Shown one piece after another: positions 1 to 8,350 of a stretch of DNA of 37,172 nucleotides; positions within the stretch are counted from its first letter, which is position 1; each line of letters begins with the position of its first letter. The notes below the pieces were generated by a model. That model did no database searches. It was not told the DNA's origin and saw nothing but the letters and a program-made list of their open reading frames with translations. Made by a program: the position numbers and the translations under genes. Source of the stretch: Deltaproteobacteria bacterium HGW-Deltaproteobacteria-12 (GTDB lineage: Bacteria > Desulfobacterota > Syntrophia > Syntrophales > Smithellaceae); the NCBI GenBank assembly GCA_002840565.1, contig PHBK01000028.1, positions 1-37,172 on the forward strand, read 5' to 3'.

Positions 1-1
1 G

Positions 2-343
2 GCCGAACCAGCAAAGCAGAAGCCTGATGAAATCAAAGAGCCCGAGCGTCCCAGTCCCGCGAGGCCTGCACAGCCGGAAAAAGCACGTCCGGAAAGTGTT
101 GTGCCGGCAAGACCCGCTCAACCCCAGCAGACTAAACCCGGTCGTGTAGTACCGGCCGGACCAGCAAAGCAGAAGCCGGAGCAACCAGCAGATAGAACAG
201 CAGAAAAACCAAAGGTTAAACCGCCGGAAAGAGATCTGGAAAAGTCGAACGAACAAATGCCTTCGGAAAAGGATTTGGGAAAACGAGGTCCGGGGAAGTC
301 TCCGGAGAAAGAAAGGGAAAAACCGAAGGAACGTCCGGAATAA
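2..343 (+). CDS. Proline/lysine-rich repeat protein, C-terminal part only
   Basis: The reading frame is open from the window edge to the TAA at 341-343, so only the last 113 residues are visible and the start lies upstream. The sequence is low complexity: Pro, Lys, Glu, Ala and Arg make up most of it, with no hydrophobic segment. A degenerate 16-residue (48-base) unit beginning PARPAQP / PARPAQP / PAGPAKQ starts at 56, 104 and 152, and the segment PAKQKP appears at both 8-25 and 161-178. The tail is a run of charged K/E/P residues. Such tails are common in exported, surface-associated proteins, and a similar Q/P/R-rich tail closes the gene at 6529-7278. No function can be assigned. A GTG at 101 could be read as a start, but the open frame upstream and the continuing repeat argue that it is internal. 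Confidence 0.6.
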   Translation, partial: AEPAKQKPDEIKEPERPSPARPAQPEKARPESVVPARPAQPQQTKPGRVVPAGPAKQKPEQPADRTAEKPKVKPPERDLEKSNEQMPSEKDLGKRGPGKSPEKEREKPKERPE

Positions 344-494
344 TACCCGTCCCCTTTCCTTTAAGACTATTTCGCAATCGCAGAAAGCGCTATCAACACG
401 GTCATGCCGACAAAAGAGACTGTGTCGTAACAGGAGAACTTGCCATTTCATGTCCTCCGCTGGCGCGAAGTCGGGCGCATGCCGGAGAGGTGTC

Positions 495-517
495 ACCCGG
501 CATACGCCGGGTTTTTC
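495..517 (+). terminator. Intrinsic terminator after the Pro-rich gene
   Basis: A 7-bp stem ACCCGGC/GCCGGGT with loop ATAC is followed directly by TTTTTCT. It lies about 150 bases after the stop at 343 and ahead of the penicillin-binding protein gene, so it probably ends the upstream transcript. Confidence 0.7.
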
Positions 518-730
518 TCAGTGACGGAGGTGGACTGAAAAGCGTCAAAATATAAATTATGGATATTACAGCTATTTAAAAAACATCCACCCCCTTGCCC
601 CCGCCAGCGGGGGACATTACGTATAGACTGTAATCTGCATCTTTCATTTACGACAAAATCTCTAGAGGGGGAGGAAATCTGCACAAATTGCAAGAATTAG
701 ACGGGGCAGCGCGAACAATATTGGAGTGAA
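518..730. other. Intergenic region with a GC hairpin, no gene seen
   Basis: Together with 344-494 this forms a 387-base stretch without a convincing gene. It holds a GC-rich hairpin at 598-613 (CCCCCG, loop CCAG, CGGGGG) inside a C-rich stretch that resembles dispersed palindromic repeats of environmental proteobacteria. The ribosome-binding sequence GGAG for the next gene is at 723-726. I see no clear sigma-70 or sigma-54 promoter. Confidence 0.4.
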
Positions 731-3022
731 ATGAGTTCCGGTAACTTATTACTAAAGGCTGTCAGGCGCATGCAGATGGGCTTCCTATCGGCGACCCAAA
801 AAATCCGTTGCAGTCGCTTAGGCCGGCTGCGCTGGCATATTGGTGTCGTTCGTCTTCTGTTTTGCACAACAGTCATTACGGCCGCTCTTGTTTCCGTCGG
901 ATTATATCGCATCTATTTTGACCGAACCAATCTGCCGGACATAGAACCATTTACCCGTTTTGAGTTTGCTACGATTGGTCACATTTACGATGTCAATGGT
1001 CAGCCGCTCATTGAGATGGCCAGAGAATACCGGCGGAACATCAAGTACGAGGACATCCCGCCCGTTGTCCGGAATGCGATCATCGCTACAGAGGACAAGA
1101 ACTTCTTCACTCACAGCGGTGTTGACTATTCCGTAATTCCTCGCGTACTCAGTAAAGTCAGGATTGGAACTCTGGTGGGTAGGCTTACAAAGATAAGCCA
1201 GGATGATGAGGGAAACAGCCGGCCGATCTTCCCGCACGGCGGATCGACGATCACGCAACAGCTCGTACGATGTCATTTTCTCAAAGATCTGACGGTTTTC
1301 CAAAACATGACAGCTCAAGAAAACAGCAATCGGCTCCGGCAAGGCCTGCTCCTGCCCCGGGCGCTGTCTTATATGATCGGGTCGCACAGCGCCAACATGC
1401 TGGTTCGGAAATTGGAAGAGATTCGACTGTCGTTTTGGGTTGAAAAAACTATGCAGGAGCGTTTTGGTTCGAAGCGCCGTGCTAAGGAAGAAATTTTGGC
1501 CCGCTACGCCAGTTTGATTTACATGGGAAACGGTCAGTATGGATTTGCGGCGGCGGCGGAATACTATTTCGGCCGGCCTCTCTCCACGCTCACCTCGGAT
1601 GATGCTGACAAGGCGGCCCTGCTTGCAGGCATCGCCAAATCGCCTCGCAACTATGCGCCCAGCGCGAAAAACACTCAGAGAGTCTTGCGACGGAGAAACC
1701 AAAGCCTGGCGCTTATGGCGACGAACGGTTTCATTTCTCCGGACAGTTTGAGGGGAGCCGAACAGCGCCCGATTCAGATGGCCGCAAAGCGTAAGAGCAA
1801 TTTGCCCCTGGGGCCTGCGGTCGTTGGCAATGTTATTGAGGAGATCAAAAGCCTCTGTCCTGACCTCGGCATTAATGATCTCCTCCAGGGCCGTATCCAG
1901 GTTTACTCGACGGCGGACGCCCGGGTGCAGCAGATTGTGAACGAGTCACTGGAGCGCGGCCTGGCGCGTTACGAGGAGCGACACCCGAGAACCAAAGGAC
2001 TGCTGCAGGGATCTGTCGTTGTTCTGAAAAACAGCAATGCGGGCATCCTTGCCGAGACCGGCGGTCGTCAGTTCTACAAAGACAATTTCACATCGTACAG
2101 CGACTTCAACCGTGTCACACAGTCACTGCGGCAACCCGGGTCTACAATGAAACCAATTGTCTATCTCGCTGCTTTTCAGCAGGGCACATTTAATCTGGAC
2201 ACACTGGTTCCCGACGAACCCATCAGTGTTCCCGATGCCGGGAAAATGACTACGAAATGGATCTCCAACTATGATGGTCAATTCAAGGGGATGATTCCCC
2301 TCCGGGAAGCTTTGGCACAATCCAGAAACGCCGTTGCGATTTGGATTGTCGAGCAGATCGGGATTACAAATATCATGTGGACGGCGCGGAGTCTGGGAGT
2401 CAAGACGCCTTTGCAGCCCTATGCAACGACCGCGTTGGGTGCGTCCGAAGTGAATTTACTCGAATTAGCCAATGCCTACCGCGCAATGGCATCGGGCATC
2501 TACGCCCGGCCGTATGTGATCCGCAAGATCGTCCGCAGTTCAGGCGAGGTGGCGGCAGATAACGAAAACGGCTGGCCCACTGTTTCGGTCTACAACTATG
2601 CCCTTTCGCTCATTCAGGAAGGTCTGCGCGGTCTTGTGCGCATACCTTCCGGCACAGCTCATGCACTGGACGCCGGCTTTTTTTCGATCCCGGTTATGGG
2701 AAAGACAGGAACGACCAATGACTTCAGGGATGCGCTCTTTGTGGGCTCCACTTATGGTCCTGACGGAATAACCATCGCCGTCCGCATCGGCTTTGACGAT
2801 AACCGTTCCCTGGGGCGCAGAGAAACCGGCGGCAAGGTTGCGCTTCCTGTATTCAAAGACATCATGCTCCAAGTATACCGCGAAAAACTGGTAGGACCGG
2901 TGCCCGCGTTTCCGCCTCAAATAGAACAGAGCATTAATAATTACCTGAAAATCAGGCCGGTTGAAGATGCGTCTTTACCAGAGAGCGGACAAAAGAAGAT
3001 AAATCTCAGCCGGCGCTTTTAA
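731..3022 (+). CDS. Class A penicillin-binding protein (bifunctional peptidoglycan synthase)
   Basis: It polymerises lipid II glycan strands (GT51 domain) and cross-links peptides (transpeptidase domain) on the outer face of the inner membrane. A short cytoplasmic arm is followed by one membrane anchor at about residues 38-60. The glycosyltransferase motifs are EDKNFFTHSGVD (121-132, catalytic Glu121), GGSTITQQLVR (170-180) and the region around KEEILARY (252-259). The transpeptidase motifs are STMK (471-474, nucleophile Ser471), SRN (531-533) and KTG (658-660), so both active sites look intact. At 763 residues it is in the normal range for PBP1-type proteins. An insert of about 90 residues between the second and third glycosyltransferase motifs (roughly 180-250) is longer than in Escherichia coli PBP1a. 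The ATG at 731 has GGAG four bases upstream. It stands alone, without a recognisable operon partner. Confidence 0.93.
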   Translation: MSSGNLLLKAVRRMQMGFLSATQKIRCSRLGRLRWHIGVVRLLFCTTVITAALVSVGLYRIYFDRTNLPDIEPFTRFEFATIGHIYDVNGQPLIEMAREYRRNIKYEDIPPVVRNAIIATEDKNFFTHSGVDYSVIPRVLSKVRIGTLVGRLTKISQDDEGNSRPIFPHGGSTITQQLVRCHFLKDLTVFQNMTAQENSNRLRQGLLLPRALSYMIGSHSANMLVRKLEEIRLSFWVEKTMQERFGSKRRAKEEILARYASLIYMGNGQYGFAAAAEYYFGRPLSTLTSDDADKAALLAGIAKSPRNYAPSAKNTQRVLRRRNQSLALMATNGFISPDSLRGAEQRPIQMAAKRKSNLPLGPAVVGNVIEEIKSLCPDLGINDLLQGRIQVYSTADARVQQIVNESLERGLARYEERHPRTKGLLQGSVVVLKNSNAGILAETGGRQFYKDNFTSYSDFNRVTQSLRQPGSTMKPIVYLAAFQQGTFNLDTLVPDEPISVPDAGKMTTKWISNYDGQFKGMIPLREALAQSRNAVAIWIVEQIGITNIMWTARSLGVKTPLQPYATTALGASEVNLLELANAYRAMASGIYARPYVIRKIVRSSGEVAADNENGWPTVSVYNYALSLIQEGLRGLVRIPSGTAHALDAGFFSIPVMGKTGTTNDFRDALFVGSTYGPDGITIAVRIGFDDNRSLGRRETGGKVALPVFKDIMLQVYREKLVGPVPAFPPQIEQSINNYLKIRPVEDASLPESGQKKINLSRRF

Positions 3023-3188
3023 TTGTTAATCCAGGTCCGGAGAAAAGTATAAGTATCCCTCAGCATGTTGAGGTTCCGCTAAATATCAAGGGCAAACAAA
3101 TCATTTGCTGCTTCTCCTCCTACGTCTTGTATCAGCCTAATCCGCCGTTCTTAAAGGATTAATTAAAACTTTTGACTTATTCAGTTTT

Positions 3189-3204
3189 TGGCAGGCCATT
3201 TGCT
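3189..3204 (+). promoter_or_regulatory. Candidate sigma-54 (-24/-12) promoter
   Basis: The bases TGGCAGG-CCAT-TTGCT match the sigma-54 consensus TGGCACG-N4-TTGCW at all but one position. The GG and GC pairs have the required spacing. Transcription would start near 3215, about 33 bases before the ATG of the micropeptide gene at 3248. A small inverted repeat (CCTCA-N6-TGAGG, 3058-3073) lies upstream and could be an activator site, although that is weak. The only sigma-54 activator encoded in the window is at 34319-35677. Confidence 0.6.
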
Positions 3205-3247
3205 ATTACCACCATCATGATCATCGAAATCACAAAGGAGGAATACC

Positions 3248-3340
3248 ATGAATTCAAGGATGAGAGACCATGTTCCAATCTTGAGTTATGCAGCTGCCGT
3301 CTATCTTATTGTAATCAGCATTCTCGGGTTTATCGGCTGA
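3248..3340 (+). CDS. 30-residue single-pass membrane peptide
   Basis: An ATG preceded by a very strong ribosome-binding site (AAAGGAGG at 3234-3241) opens a 30-codon frame ending in TGA at 3338-3340. The first half is polar and charged (MNSRMRDHVP), and the second half is one hydrophobic stretch ending SILGFIG, long enough to cross the membrane once. No family is recognised. The strong Shine-Dalgarno sequence, the sigma-54-like promoter 45-60 bases upstream and the lack of any competing gene support real translation. It could be a membrane-acting regulator or a small stress peptide; the function is unknown. The gene at 3448 follows after about 107 bases and could share the transcript. Confidence 0.6.
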   Translation: MNSRMRDHVPILSYAAAVYLIVISILGFIG

Positions 3341-3447
3341 TTGAACGGTGATCGCCGGAAGCACGCGGTCAGATCAAGAAAGCTTCAGGAAAGCAGTGGA
3401 AACAGCGTTCATGAATAATAAGAAAATTGATGCGAAGTGATTGGAAA

Positions 3448-5640
3448 ATGAAAAAGATTAAAGTCACTACGGGTGTTTACTGGGTTGAAGTCCCGGAAGC
3501 AAAACTTTACGTGCTGTGCGGATGCCCGGCGGACTGTGTCAAGCACCTGATGAAAAGAGGATTGATCATACCCGTGGAAAAGAACGGTGTTTTCTTTGAA
3601 ACAGGCCCCAACACTATATTACTTTCCGATATTTCCCTTCAGCAAGAACAATTTTCGAACCTCGCCGAGTTCCCGGTGTTGCAGATGCTCTATCGGCAGG
3701 GGTTGATCCTGCCGAACCACCCCAACAACACAGGGGAAAAACCATTGATTGTCGGCAGCGAAGAACAGATTCGCGCGCAGGTTGATTATATTTACCGCGG
3801 GAACTACGGGTTGGTCTCCACCGAGGAAATCATGCGGGCGGGAATCCCCGCGGACGCCGCGGACGACATGATGCGTCTGAAACGCAGGTTCGCTTTCGGT
3901 AAAATCCGCAAAACCGAGGAATTGATTGAAACACGGATTGTGCGGGATGAGGCCGTGGAACTGAGAAACGGGGTTTTTATCCGGCGCAAAGGAATAAATA
4001 TTTATGAATTCAAATATAACGGAGAAACCATCACTGTTGATATCAACCTGACCGGGAAAGAGGAATATGAAGCGCCGTACCAGCTCGGCTACCACGAAAT
4101 CCGCCGGGAGTACTTTTCGGTGATCCACTCGGGCGAAGGCGACGGATGGGATATCAACCGTCCCTGCATGGCCAGCATTCTGACATTCCAGGGGAAAATC
4201 TATCTGATCGATGCCGGTCCGAACATAACCCACAGTTTAAGGGCTCTGGGCATCGGCGTCAACGAGATCGAGGGTGTCTTCAACACCCACGCCCATGATG
4301 ACCACTTCAACGGTCTGCCCATCCTGATGCGGGCCGACCATAAAATTAAATATTTTGCAACCCCGCTCGTCAGCAGTGCAGTGATAAAAAAATTATCCTC
4401 CCTGCTGACAATGAAAGAAGAAGTTTTTTCCAATTATTTTGATATCCAACACCTTGCCTTGGATGTCTGGAACAACATCGAAGGCCTCGAAGTCAAGCCC
4501 GTCCTATCGCCGCATCCGCTGGAAACGAGCATCTTCTTCTTCCGCACGCTCTGGGAAGACGGCTACAAAACATACGCTCACCTGGCCGACATTACGTCTT
4601 TCAAAGTACTTGAAGACATGATCACCGACGAACCTTCGGGAAACGGCATCTCCCGGAAATACTGCGATAAAAATAAAAGAATTTATCTTATTCCCGCCGA
4701 CCTGAAAAAGATCGACATCGGCGGCGGCCTCATCCACGGCAACGCGGAAGATTTCCGGGAAGACAAGACAAAGAGAATTCTCTTGAGCCACACGGCGCTG
4801 GAACTGACAAATACACAGAAAGAAATCGGGGGATCAGCTGTCTTCGGGATGGCGGACGTATTGATCTCTTCCGATCAGGATTATACAAAATCGATCGCCT
4901 TCATGAATTTACAGACTTTTTTCCCGGAAGCGCCGAAACATGAATTACGCATGCTGCTGAATTGCCCGGTCGAAACCTTCAATCCGGGAACAATCATGAT
5001 AGGACAAGGTATAATAAACGAACACATATTTCTCATCCTGTCCGGTGAGGCGGAATTCATCGTATCCGATTATGATATCTTAAACAGGCTCGCGAGCGGT
5101 TTTATAGCCGGTGAACTATCGGGAATCCTCGGCATTGCCTCACCTGGAACCTACCGCACTCTTAGCTTTGTCAAAACACTCAAAATACCCTGCGAACTTT
5201 ATTCGCAGTTTCTTAAACGAAACAACTTATTCAACGACCTCAAGGAAAACATCGACAAGAGAATTTTATTGCAGAACTCATGGCTGTTCGGTGAGATGCT
5301 TTCCAGCCGGATAAAGAGCGGAATTGCCGAGCAGATGGAGTGCTTTTCATATTCCGCAGGCCAGAAACTGCCCGTTGTCCCGGATAACCTGTATCTGCTC
5401 AAGAACGGCGAGGTGGAAATTTACTCCGGGGACAAAATCATCGAAACAATAAGATCCGGCGGTTTCTTTGGCGCACATTTGATTCTGCTGGAAGCATCGC
5501 AGCAGTTAGAGGCGCGTACCACCAAAACATCTGAAATCTACCACATTCAGGGGGAATTTCTCCAGGACATTCCCATCGTGCGGTGGAAACTGCTCGCAAC
5601 TCATAAAAAGAGAATGAGAGCAGCAATAACAACATTCTGA
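3448..5640 (+). CDS. Metallo-beta-lactamase-fold protein fused to cyclic-nucleotide-binding domains
   Basis: About 730 residues. Counting from the alternative TTG at 3427, a region of no recognised fold (1-225) precedes a metallo-beta-lactamase domain at about 245-485 with the metal motif HAHDDH (H288, H290, D292, H293). Further candidate ligands are H363, D388 and H454. A cyclic-nucleotide-binding-like beta-roll follows at about 510-600 (NPGTIMIGQG, then FLILSGEAEF), and a second, more degenerate one at about 640-735 (LLKNGEVEIYSG, GGFFGAHLIL). There is no signal peptide, so it is probably cytoplasmic. The architecture suggests a hydrolase gated by a cyclic nucleotide, but neither substrate nor ligand can be read from the sequence. 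The start is uncertain: TTG 3427, ATG 3430 and ATG 3448 are in frame and none has a good ribosome-binding site. I chose 3448 because the conserved-looking sequence starts there. The sigma-54-like promoter upstream may drive it. Confidence 0.8.
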   Translation: MKKIKVTTGVYWVEVPEAKLYVLCGCPADCVKHLMKRGLIIPVEKNGVFFETGPNTILLSDISLQQEQFSNLAEFPVLQMLYRQGLILPNHPNNTGEKPLIVGSEEQIRAQVDYIYRGNYGLVSTEEIMRAGIPADAADDMMRLKRRFAFGKIRKTEELIETRIVRDEAVELRNGVFIRRKGINIYEFKYNGETITVDINLTGKEEYEAPYQLGYHEIRREYFSVIHSGEGDGWDINRPCMASILTFQGKIYLIDAGPNITHSLRALGIGVNEIEGVFNTHAHDDHFNGLPILMRADHKIKYFATPLVSSAVIKKLSSLLTMKEEVFSNYFDIQHLALDVWNNIEGLEVKPVLSPHPLETSIFFFRTLWEDGYKTYAHLADITSFKVLEDMITDEPSGNGISRKYCDKNKRIYLIPADLKKIDIGGGLIHGNAEDFREDKTKRILLSHTALELTNTQKEIGGSAVFGMADVLISSDQDYTKSIAFMNLQTFFPEAPKHELRMLLNCPVETFNPGTIMIGQGIINEHIFLILSGEAEFIVSDYDILNRLASGFIAGELSGILGIASPGTYRTLSFVKTLKIPCELYSQFLKRNNLFNDLKENIDKRILLQNSWLFGEMLSSRIKSGIAEQMECFSYSAGQKLPVVPDNLYLLKNGEVEIYSGDKIIETIRSGGFFGAHLILLEASQQLEARTTKTSEIYHIQGEFLQDIPIVRWKLLATHKKRMRAAITTF

Positions 5641-5676
5641 TCCTTAGGGAAGAATACTATAATGAGAGGAGTTCGT

Positions 5677-6429
5677 ATGTTGAAAGCAATATATTCTATA
5701 ACCCTGATGGCAGCGGCGGCTCTGCTGACGATCAGCATGTCTGTGCACGCTTCCCAGATGGACGACCGCATCGCATCATCAGCCAGGAAGTCTTATGTGT
5801 TCAAGACCTTCCTGCAAAACGACGATATCAAAATCGTTTCCCAAGACGGCGCCGTCACCTTGACGGGGTACGTCGCCGATGACTTCAACAAGTCATTGGC
5901 CGCGGCGACCGTCGCAGAACTACCCGGCGTCAAAAGCGTGAACAACAGACTGGAAATCAAAGGGACACCCCCCTCCGTAAACTCTGACGAGTGGCTCCGT
6001 GAAAAAGTGAAAGCCACGCTCTTGTTTCATCGCAGCGTAAGTGTCGCCACAACCGCGGTTGATGTCAAAGAGGGCATCGTGACCCTGCGCGGCGAAGCGT
6101 CCAGTCAGGCCCAAAAGGATCTGACAACTGAATACGCCAAGGATATCGAAGGGGTAAAAGGTGTAAATAATTTAATAGTTGTATCCGGTGGTTCGATGAA
6201 GAAAACCATCGGGGAAAATATTGACGATGTTTCGATCACCGTCCAGGTCAAGCTGTCGTTGTTGCATCATCGATCGACCAGCGCCATAAAAACCAAAGTC
6301 GAGTCGAACAGCGGCGAAGTAACGCTATATGGTCAAGCCGGCAGCGAAGCCGAAAAGGACCTGGCTACCAAGCTCGCCAACGACATAAACGGTGTGAAGA
6401 GTGTGAAGAACCAGATGACGGTCCAGTAA
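5677..6429 (+). CDS. Periplasmic triple-BON-domain protein (OsmY-like), copy 1
   Basis: A signal peptide (residues 1-26, ending VHAS) is followed by three BON domains at about 29-96, 105-170 and 184-250. Each carries the family pattern of a hydrophobic strand plus a GVKSVNN-like end. BON domains bind phospholipid or membrane surfaces; OsmY of Escherichia coli, with two BON domains, is a periplasmic stress protein and chaperone. ATG 5677 is preferred over ATG 5662 because AGAGGAG (5665-5671) sits just ahead of it and the signal peptide then begins MLKAIYS. Two paralogues lie at 7525 and 10268. This copy is the most divergent and is followed by the Trp/Tyr-rich gene rather than by a CsbD gene. 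A 250-residue protein of this kind presumably supports the envelope under stress. Confidence 0.88.
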   Translation: MLKAIYSITLMAAAALLTISMSVHASQMDDRIASSARKSYVFKTFLQNDDIKIVSQDGAVTLTGYVADDFNKSLAAATVAELPGVKSVNNRLEIKGTPPSVNSDEWLREKVKATLLFHRSVSVATTAVDVKEGIVTLRGEASSQAQKDLTTEYAKDIEGVKGVNNLIVVSGGSMKKTIGENIDDVSITVQVKLSLLHHRSTSAIKTKVESNSGEVTLYGQAGSEAEKDLATKLANDINGVKSVKNQMTVQ

Positions 6430-6528
6430 GTCAGCATTTCGGGACGACGAGGGTAACAAAGCAAGCCCTCTTGTCCGATAAAAGCAGAGGAAAAGAGAGG
6501 TTCTATTTTGTCACGAGGAGGCATTAAA

Positions 6529-7278
6529 ATGAAAAGGTTGTTTTTGGAAACATTGCTTTTGGCGCTGGTAATCGCAGCCCCTGCTCCGTCGCTGGCTAGA
6601 GTAGATGTCAACGTTCATATTGCTCTGCCACCGCCCATCGTCTTTGCCGCACCACCGGAGTTGATAGTGATACCTGATACATATGTCTACGTTGCTCCTG
6701 AAATTGAAGAAGACATCTTTTTCTGGAATGGCTGGTGGTGGCGTCTCTGGGAAGGCCGCTGGTATCGTTCGCATTATTATAACCGGGGGTGGGGTCATTA
6801 TAGCAATGTTCCCGGTTTTTATTTTGATGTGGATCCCGGTTGGAGAGAATACTACAGGGATAATAACTGGTACGGGCACCGCTGGCGCTATGAGCGGATT
6901 CCTCACCGGCGACTTCAACAGAACTGGAAGGGCTGGCAAAATGATCGACACTGGGAAAGGAAAGGAACCTGGGGCGTCCAGAGTTATCAGCCCCGACCGC
7001 AACAACAGCGACAGGAGATGAGACAACAACGGCAAAAGCAGTATCACCAGAGGCCTGAGGTGCAGAAACAAAGACAACCTCAGGTTCAACAACCAAAGCC
7101 GCAACACCGGGAGGCTGCACCGCAAGCCCGGAAGGCAATCCAACCAAAGCAACGGGAGGCAATCAATCCCCAGCACCGGGAAGCCGCTCCCCAATCCCGT
7201 AAAGGCCAGGCAGAGCAAGACCGGCAGCAACGGGGGGGCCACGAAAGAGGCAAAGAAGATAAACAGGATAGAAAGTAG
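6529..7278 (+). CDS. Exported Trp/Tyr-rich protein with Gln/Pro/Arg-rich tail
   Basis: 249 residues with a signal peptide (1-23). A Pro/Val-rich segment (30-60) is followed by a striking aromatic stretch at about 64-140, including FFWNGWWWRLWEGRWYRSH, then a low-complexity tail rich in Gln, Arg, Pro and Lys with repeated units such as QHREAAPQ (two copies). No catalytic motif is visible. Similar W/Y-rich exported proteins are seen beside BON and CsbD genes in other Deltaproteobacteria, but that is a recollection of context rather than a tested match. ATG 6529 is chosen over TTG 6508 because GAGGAGG lies 7-13 bases ahead of it. The last 16 codons and the downstream spacer have a decayed duplicate at 9956-10018. 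It may be a surface or periplasmic structural protein; the function is unknown. Confidence 0.75.
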   Translation: MKRLFLETLLLALVIAAPAPSLARVDVNVHIALPPPIVFAAPPELIVIPDTYVYVAPEIEEDIFFWNGWWWRLWEGRWYRSHYYNRGWGHYSNVPGFYFDVDPGWREYYRDNNWYGHRWRYERIPHRRLQQNWKGWQNDRHWERKGTWGVQSYQPRPQQQRQEMRQQRQKQYHQRPEVQKQRQPQVQQPKPQHREAAPQARKAIQPKQREAINPQHREAAPQSRKGQAEQDRQQRGGHERGKEDKQDRK

Positions 7279-7314
7279 AACCATTAAACCAGATAATACT
7301 AAAGGAGGAAGATC

Positions 7315-7494
7315 ATGAAATCAAGCACACAGGACAAGTTGGAAGGCAAGTTTCACGAAGTAAAGGGCAAAATCAAGGAGGTTGCGGGGAAAATAAGCGA
7401 CAATCCCAACCTGGAAGCTGAAGGCACCGGTGAAAAGGTAGCCGGTAAAGTTCAGGGAAAAGTCGGTGAGGTTAAGAAGGTGTGGGGAAAGTAG
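7315..7494 (+). CDS. CsbD-family stress protein, copy 1
   Basis: 59 residues, starting MKSSTQDKLEGKFHEVKGKI, with the family's Lys/Glu/Gly-rich pattern GKIKEVAGKI and the repeat GEKVAGKVQGKVGEVKK. CsbD/YjbJ proteins are small hydrophilic helical stress proteins induced by general stress responses; their biochemical role is not settled. The ATG has AAAGGAGG upstream (7301-7308). It lies 36 bases after the Trp/Tyr-rich gene and 30 bases before BON copy 2, so the three are probably co-transcribed. A near-identical copy is at 10046-10225. Confidence 0.9.
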   Translation: MKSSTQDKLEGKFHEVKGKIKEVAGKISDNPNLEAEGTGEKVAGKVQGKVGEVKKVWGK

Positions 7495-7524
7495 AGTTTA
7501 TCAAACAATAAGGAGAACGTACAA

Positions 7525-8277
7525 ATGAAAACAATCTATAGACTAGTAGTAATGATGGTGGCAGTTGTCGCCTTGCTGGCTCTCAGCATGCCTGTTTATG
7601 CGTCAAAAACGGACAGCCGCATCGAATCAACAGCCAAAAAGTCGTATGTGTTCCAGACCTACCTTCAGGATGATGATATCAAAATCGAATCCCGGGACGG
7701 CGCCGTCACCTTGACGGGAACAGTCGCCGACAGCCACCACAAATCATTGGCTGAAGAGACCGTAGCGGACCTGCCCGGTGTCAAGAGTGTGGACAACAAA
7801 CTGCAAATCAAAGGGGAAAGCCCTGCTGAAAACTCGGATGCGTGGCTCACTGCGAAAGTGAAAACAATGCTCCTGTTTCATCGGAACGTGAGCGCCACGA
7901 CGGAAGTTAACACCAAAGACGGCGTCGTGACCCTGCGCGGCGAAGCGAATAGCCAGGCCCAAAAGGATCTGACGACCGAATACGCTAAGGATGTCGAAGG
8001 GGTTAAAGGCGTAAATAATGAGATGGCAATCGGCAAGACAGCGAAAAAGAAGCAAACAATAGGCTCAAAGATTGACGACTCTTCCATCACCGCCCAGGTC
8101 AAGATGACACTGCTCTATCACCGCTCGACCAGTGCTCTCAAAACCAAGGTCACCACGAAAAATGGTGTGGTTACTTTGAGCGGCAAGGCCAACAACGCAG
8201 CCGAAAGGGATCTGGCCGCCAGATATGCCAACGACGTCAACGGTGTGAAGAGTGTAAAGAACAAGATGACCATTTAG
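7525..8277 (+). CDS. Periplasmic triple-BON-domain protein, copy 2
   Basis: 250 residues. The signal peptide ends near MPVYAS (about residue 27), and three BON domains follow at about 29-96, 104-168 and 182-250. The ribosome-binding site AAGGAG stands ahead of the ATG. The first and third BON domains are almost identical to those of copy 3 (10268-11026), while the middle domain differs strongly (NSDAWLTAKVKTMLLFHR here, NSDAYIRDKVKYTLLFHR there). It sits in the CsbD-BON duplicated unit. It is probably a periplasmic, phospholipid-binding stress protein of the OsmY type. Confidence 0.9.
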   Translation: MKTIYRLVVMMVAVVALLALSMPVYASKTDSRIESTAKKSYVFQTYLQDDDIKIESRDGAVTLTGTVADSHHKSLAEETVADLPGVKSVDNKLQIKGESPAENSDAWLTAKVKTMLLFHRNVSATTEVNTKDGVVTLRGEANSQAQKDLTTEYAKDVEGVKGVNNEMAIGKTAKKKQTIGSKIDDSSITAQVKMTLLYHRSTSALKTKVTTKNGVVTLSGKANNAAERDLAARYANDVNGVKSVKNKMTI

Positions 8278-8310
8278 CAGTTCGAATTGATAAACAAAGG
8301 GATTTTATGA

Positions 8311-8350
8311 TCCCTGTCGGCGGGTCAACTGAGGCATAAGCTGGCAGGGA
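8311..8350 (+). repeat. Hairpin after BON copy 2
   Basis: The 11-base arms TCCCTGTCGGC (8311-8321) and GCTGGCAGGGA (8340-8350) pair with two G-U wobbles around an 18-base loop. It is the counterpart of the perfect hairpin at 11050-11097 in the second copy, with the same loop length. No T run follows. It could be an RNA-stabilising or attenuating structure within the transcript. Confidence 0.55.

Noticed and set aside
902..1702. Minus-strand open frame of 266 codons inside the penicillin-binding protein gene
   Set aside because: No domain and no ribosome-binding site; the plus strand carries intact catalytic motifs.
3411..3440. Nine-codon frame MNNKKIDAK ahead of the MBL-cNMP gene
   Set aside because: No convincing ribosome-binding site and too short to judge; a leader role is possible but not supported.
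3619..4233. Minus-strand open frame of 204 codons inside the MBL-cNMP gene
   Set aside because: It lies opposite a recognisable coding region and shows no family pattern.
6511..7284. Long minus-strand open frame of 257 codons opposite the Trp/Tyr-rich gene
   Set aside because: It is the mirror of a low-complexity coding sequence, is rich in Leu/Pro, lacks a ribosome-binding site, and the plus-strand gene has a signal peptide and a strong ribosome-binding site.
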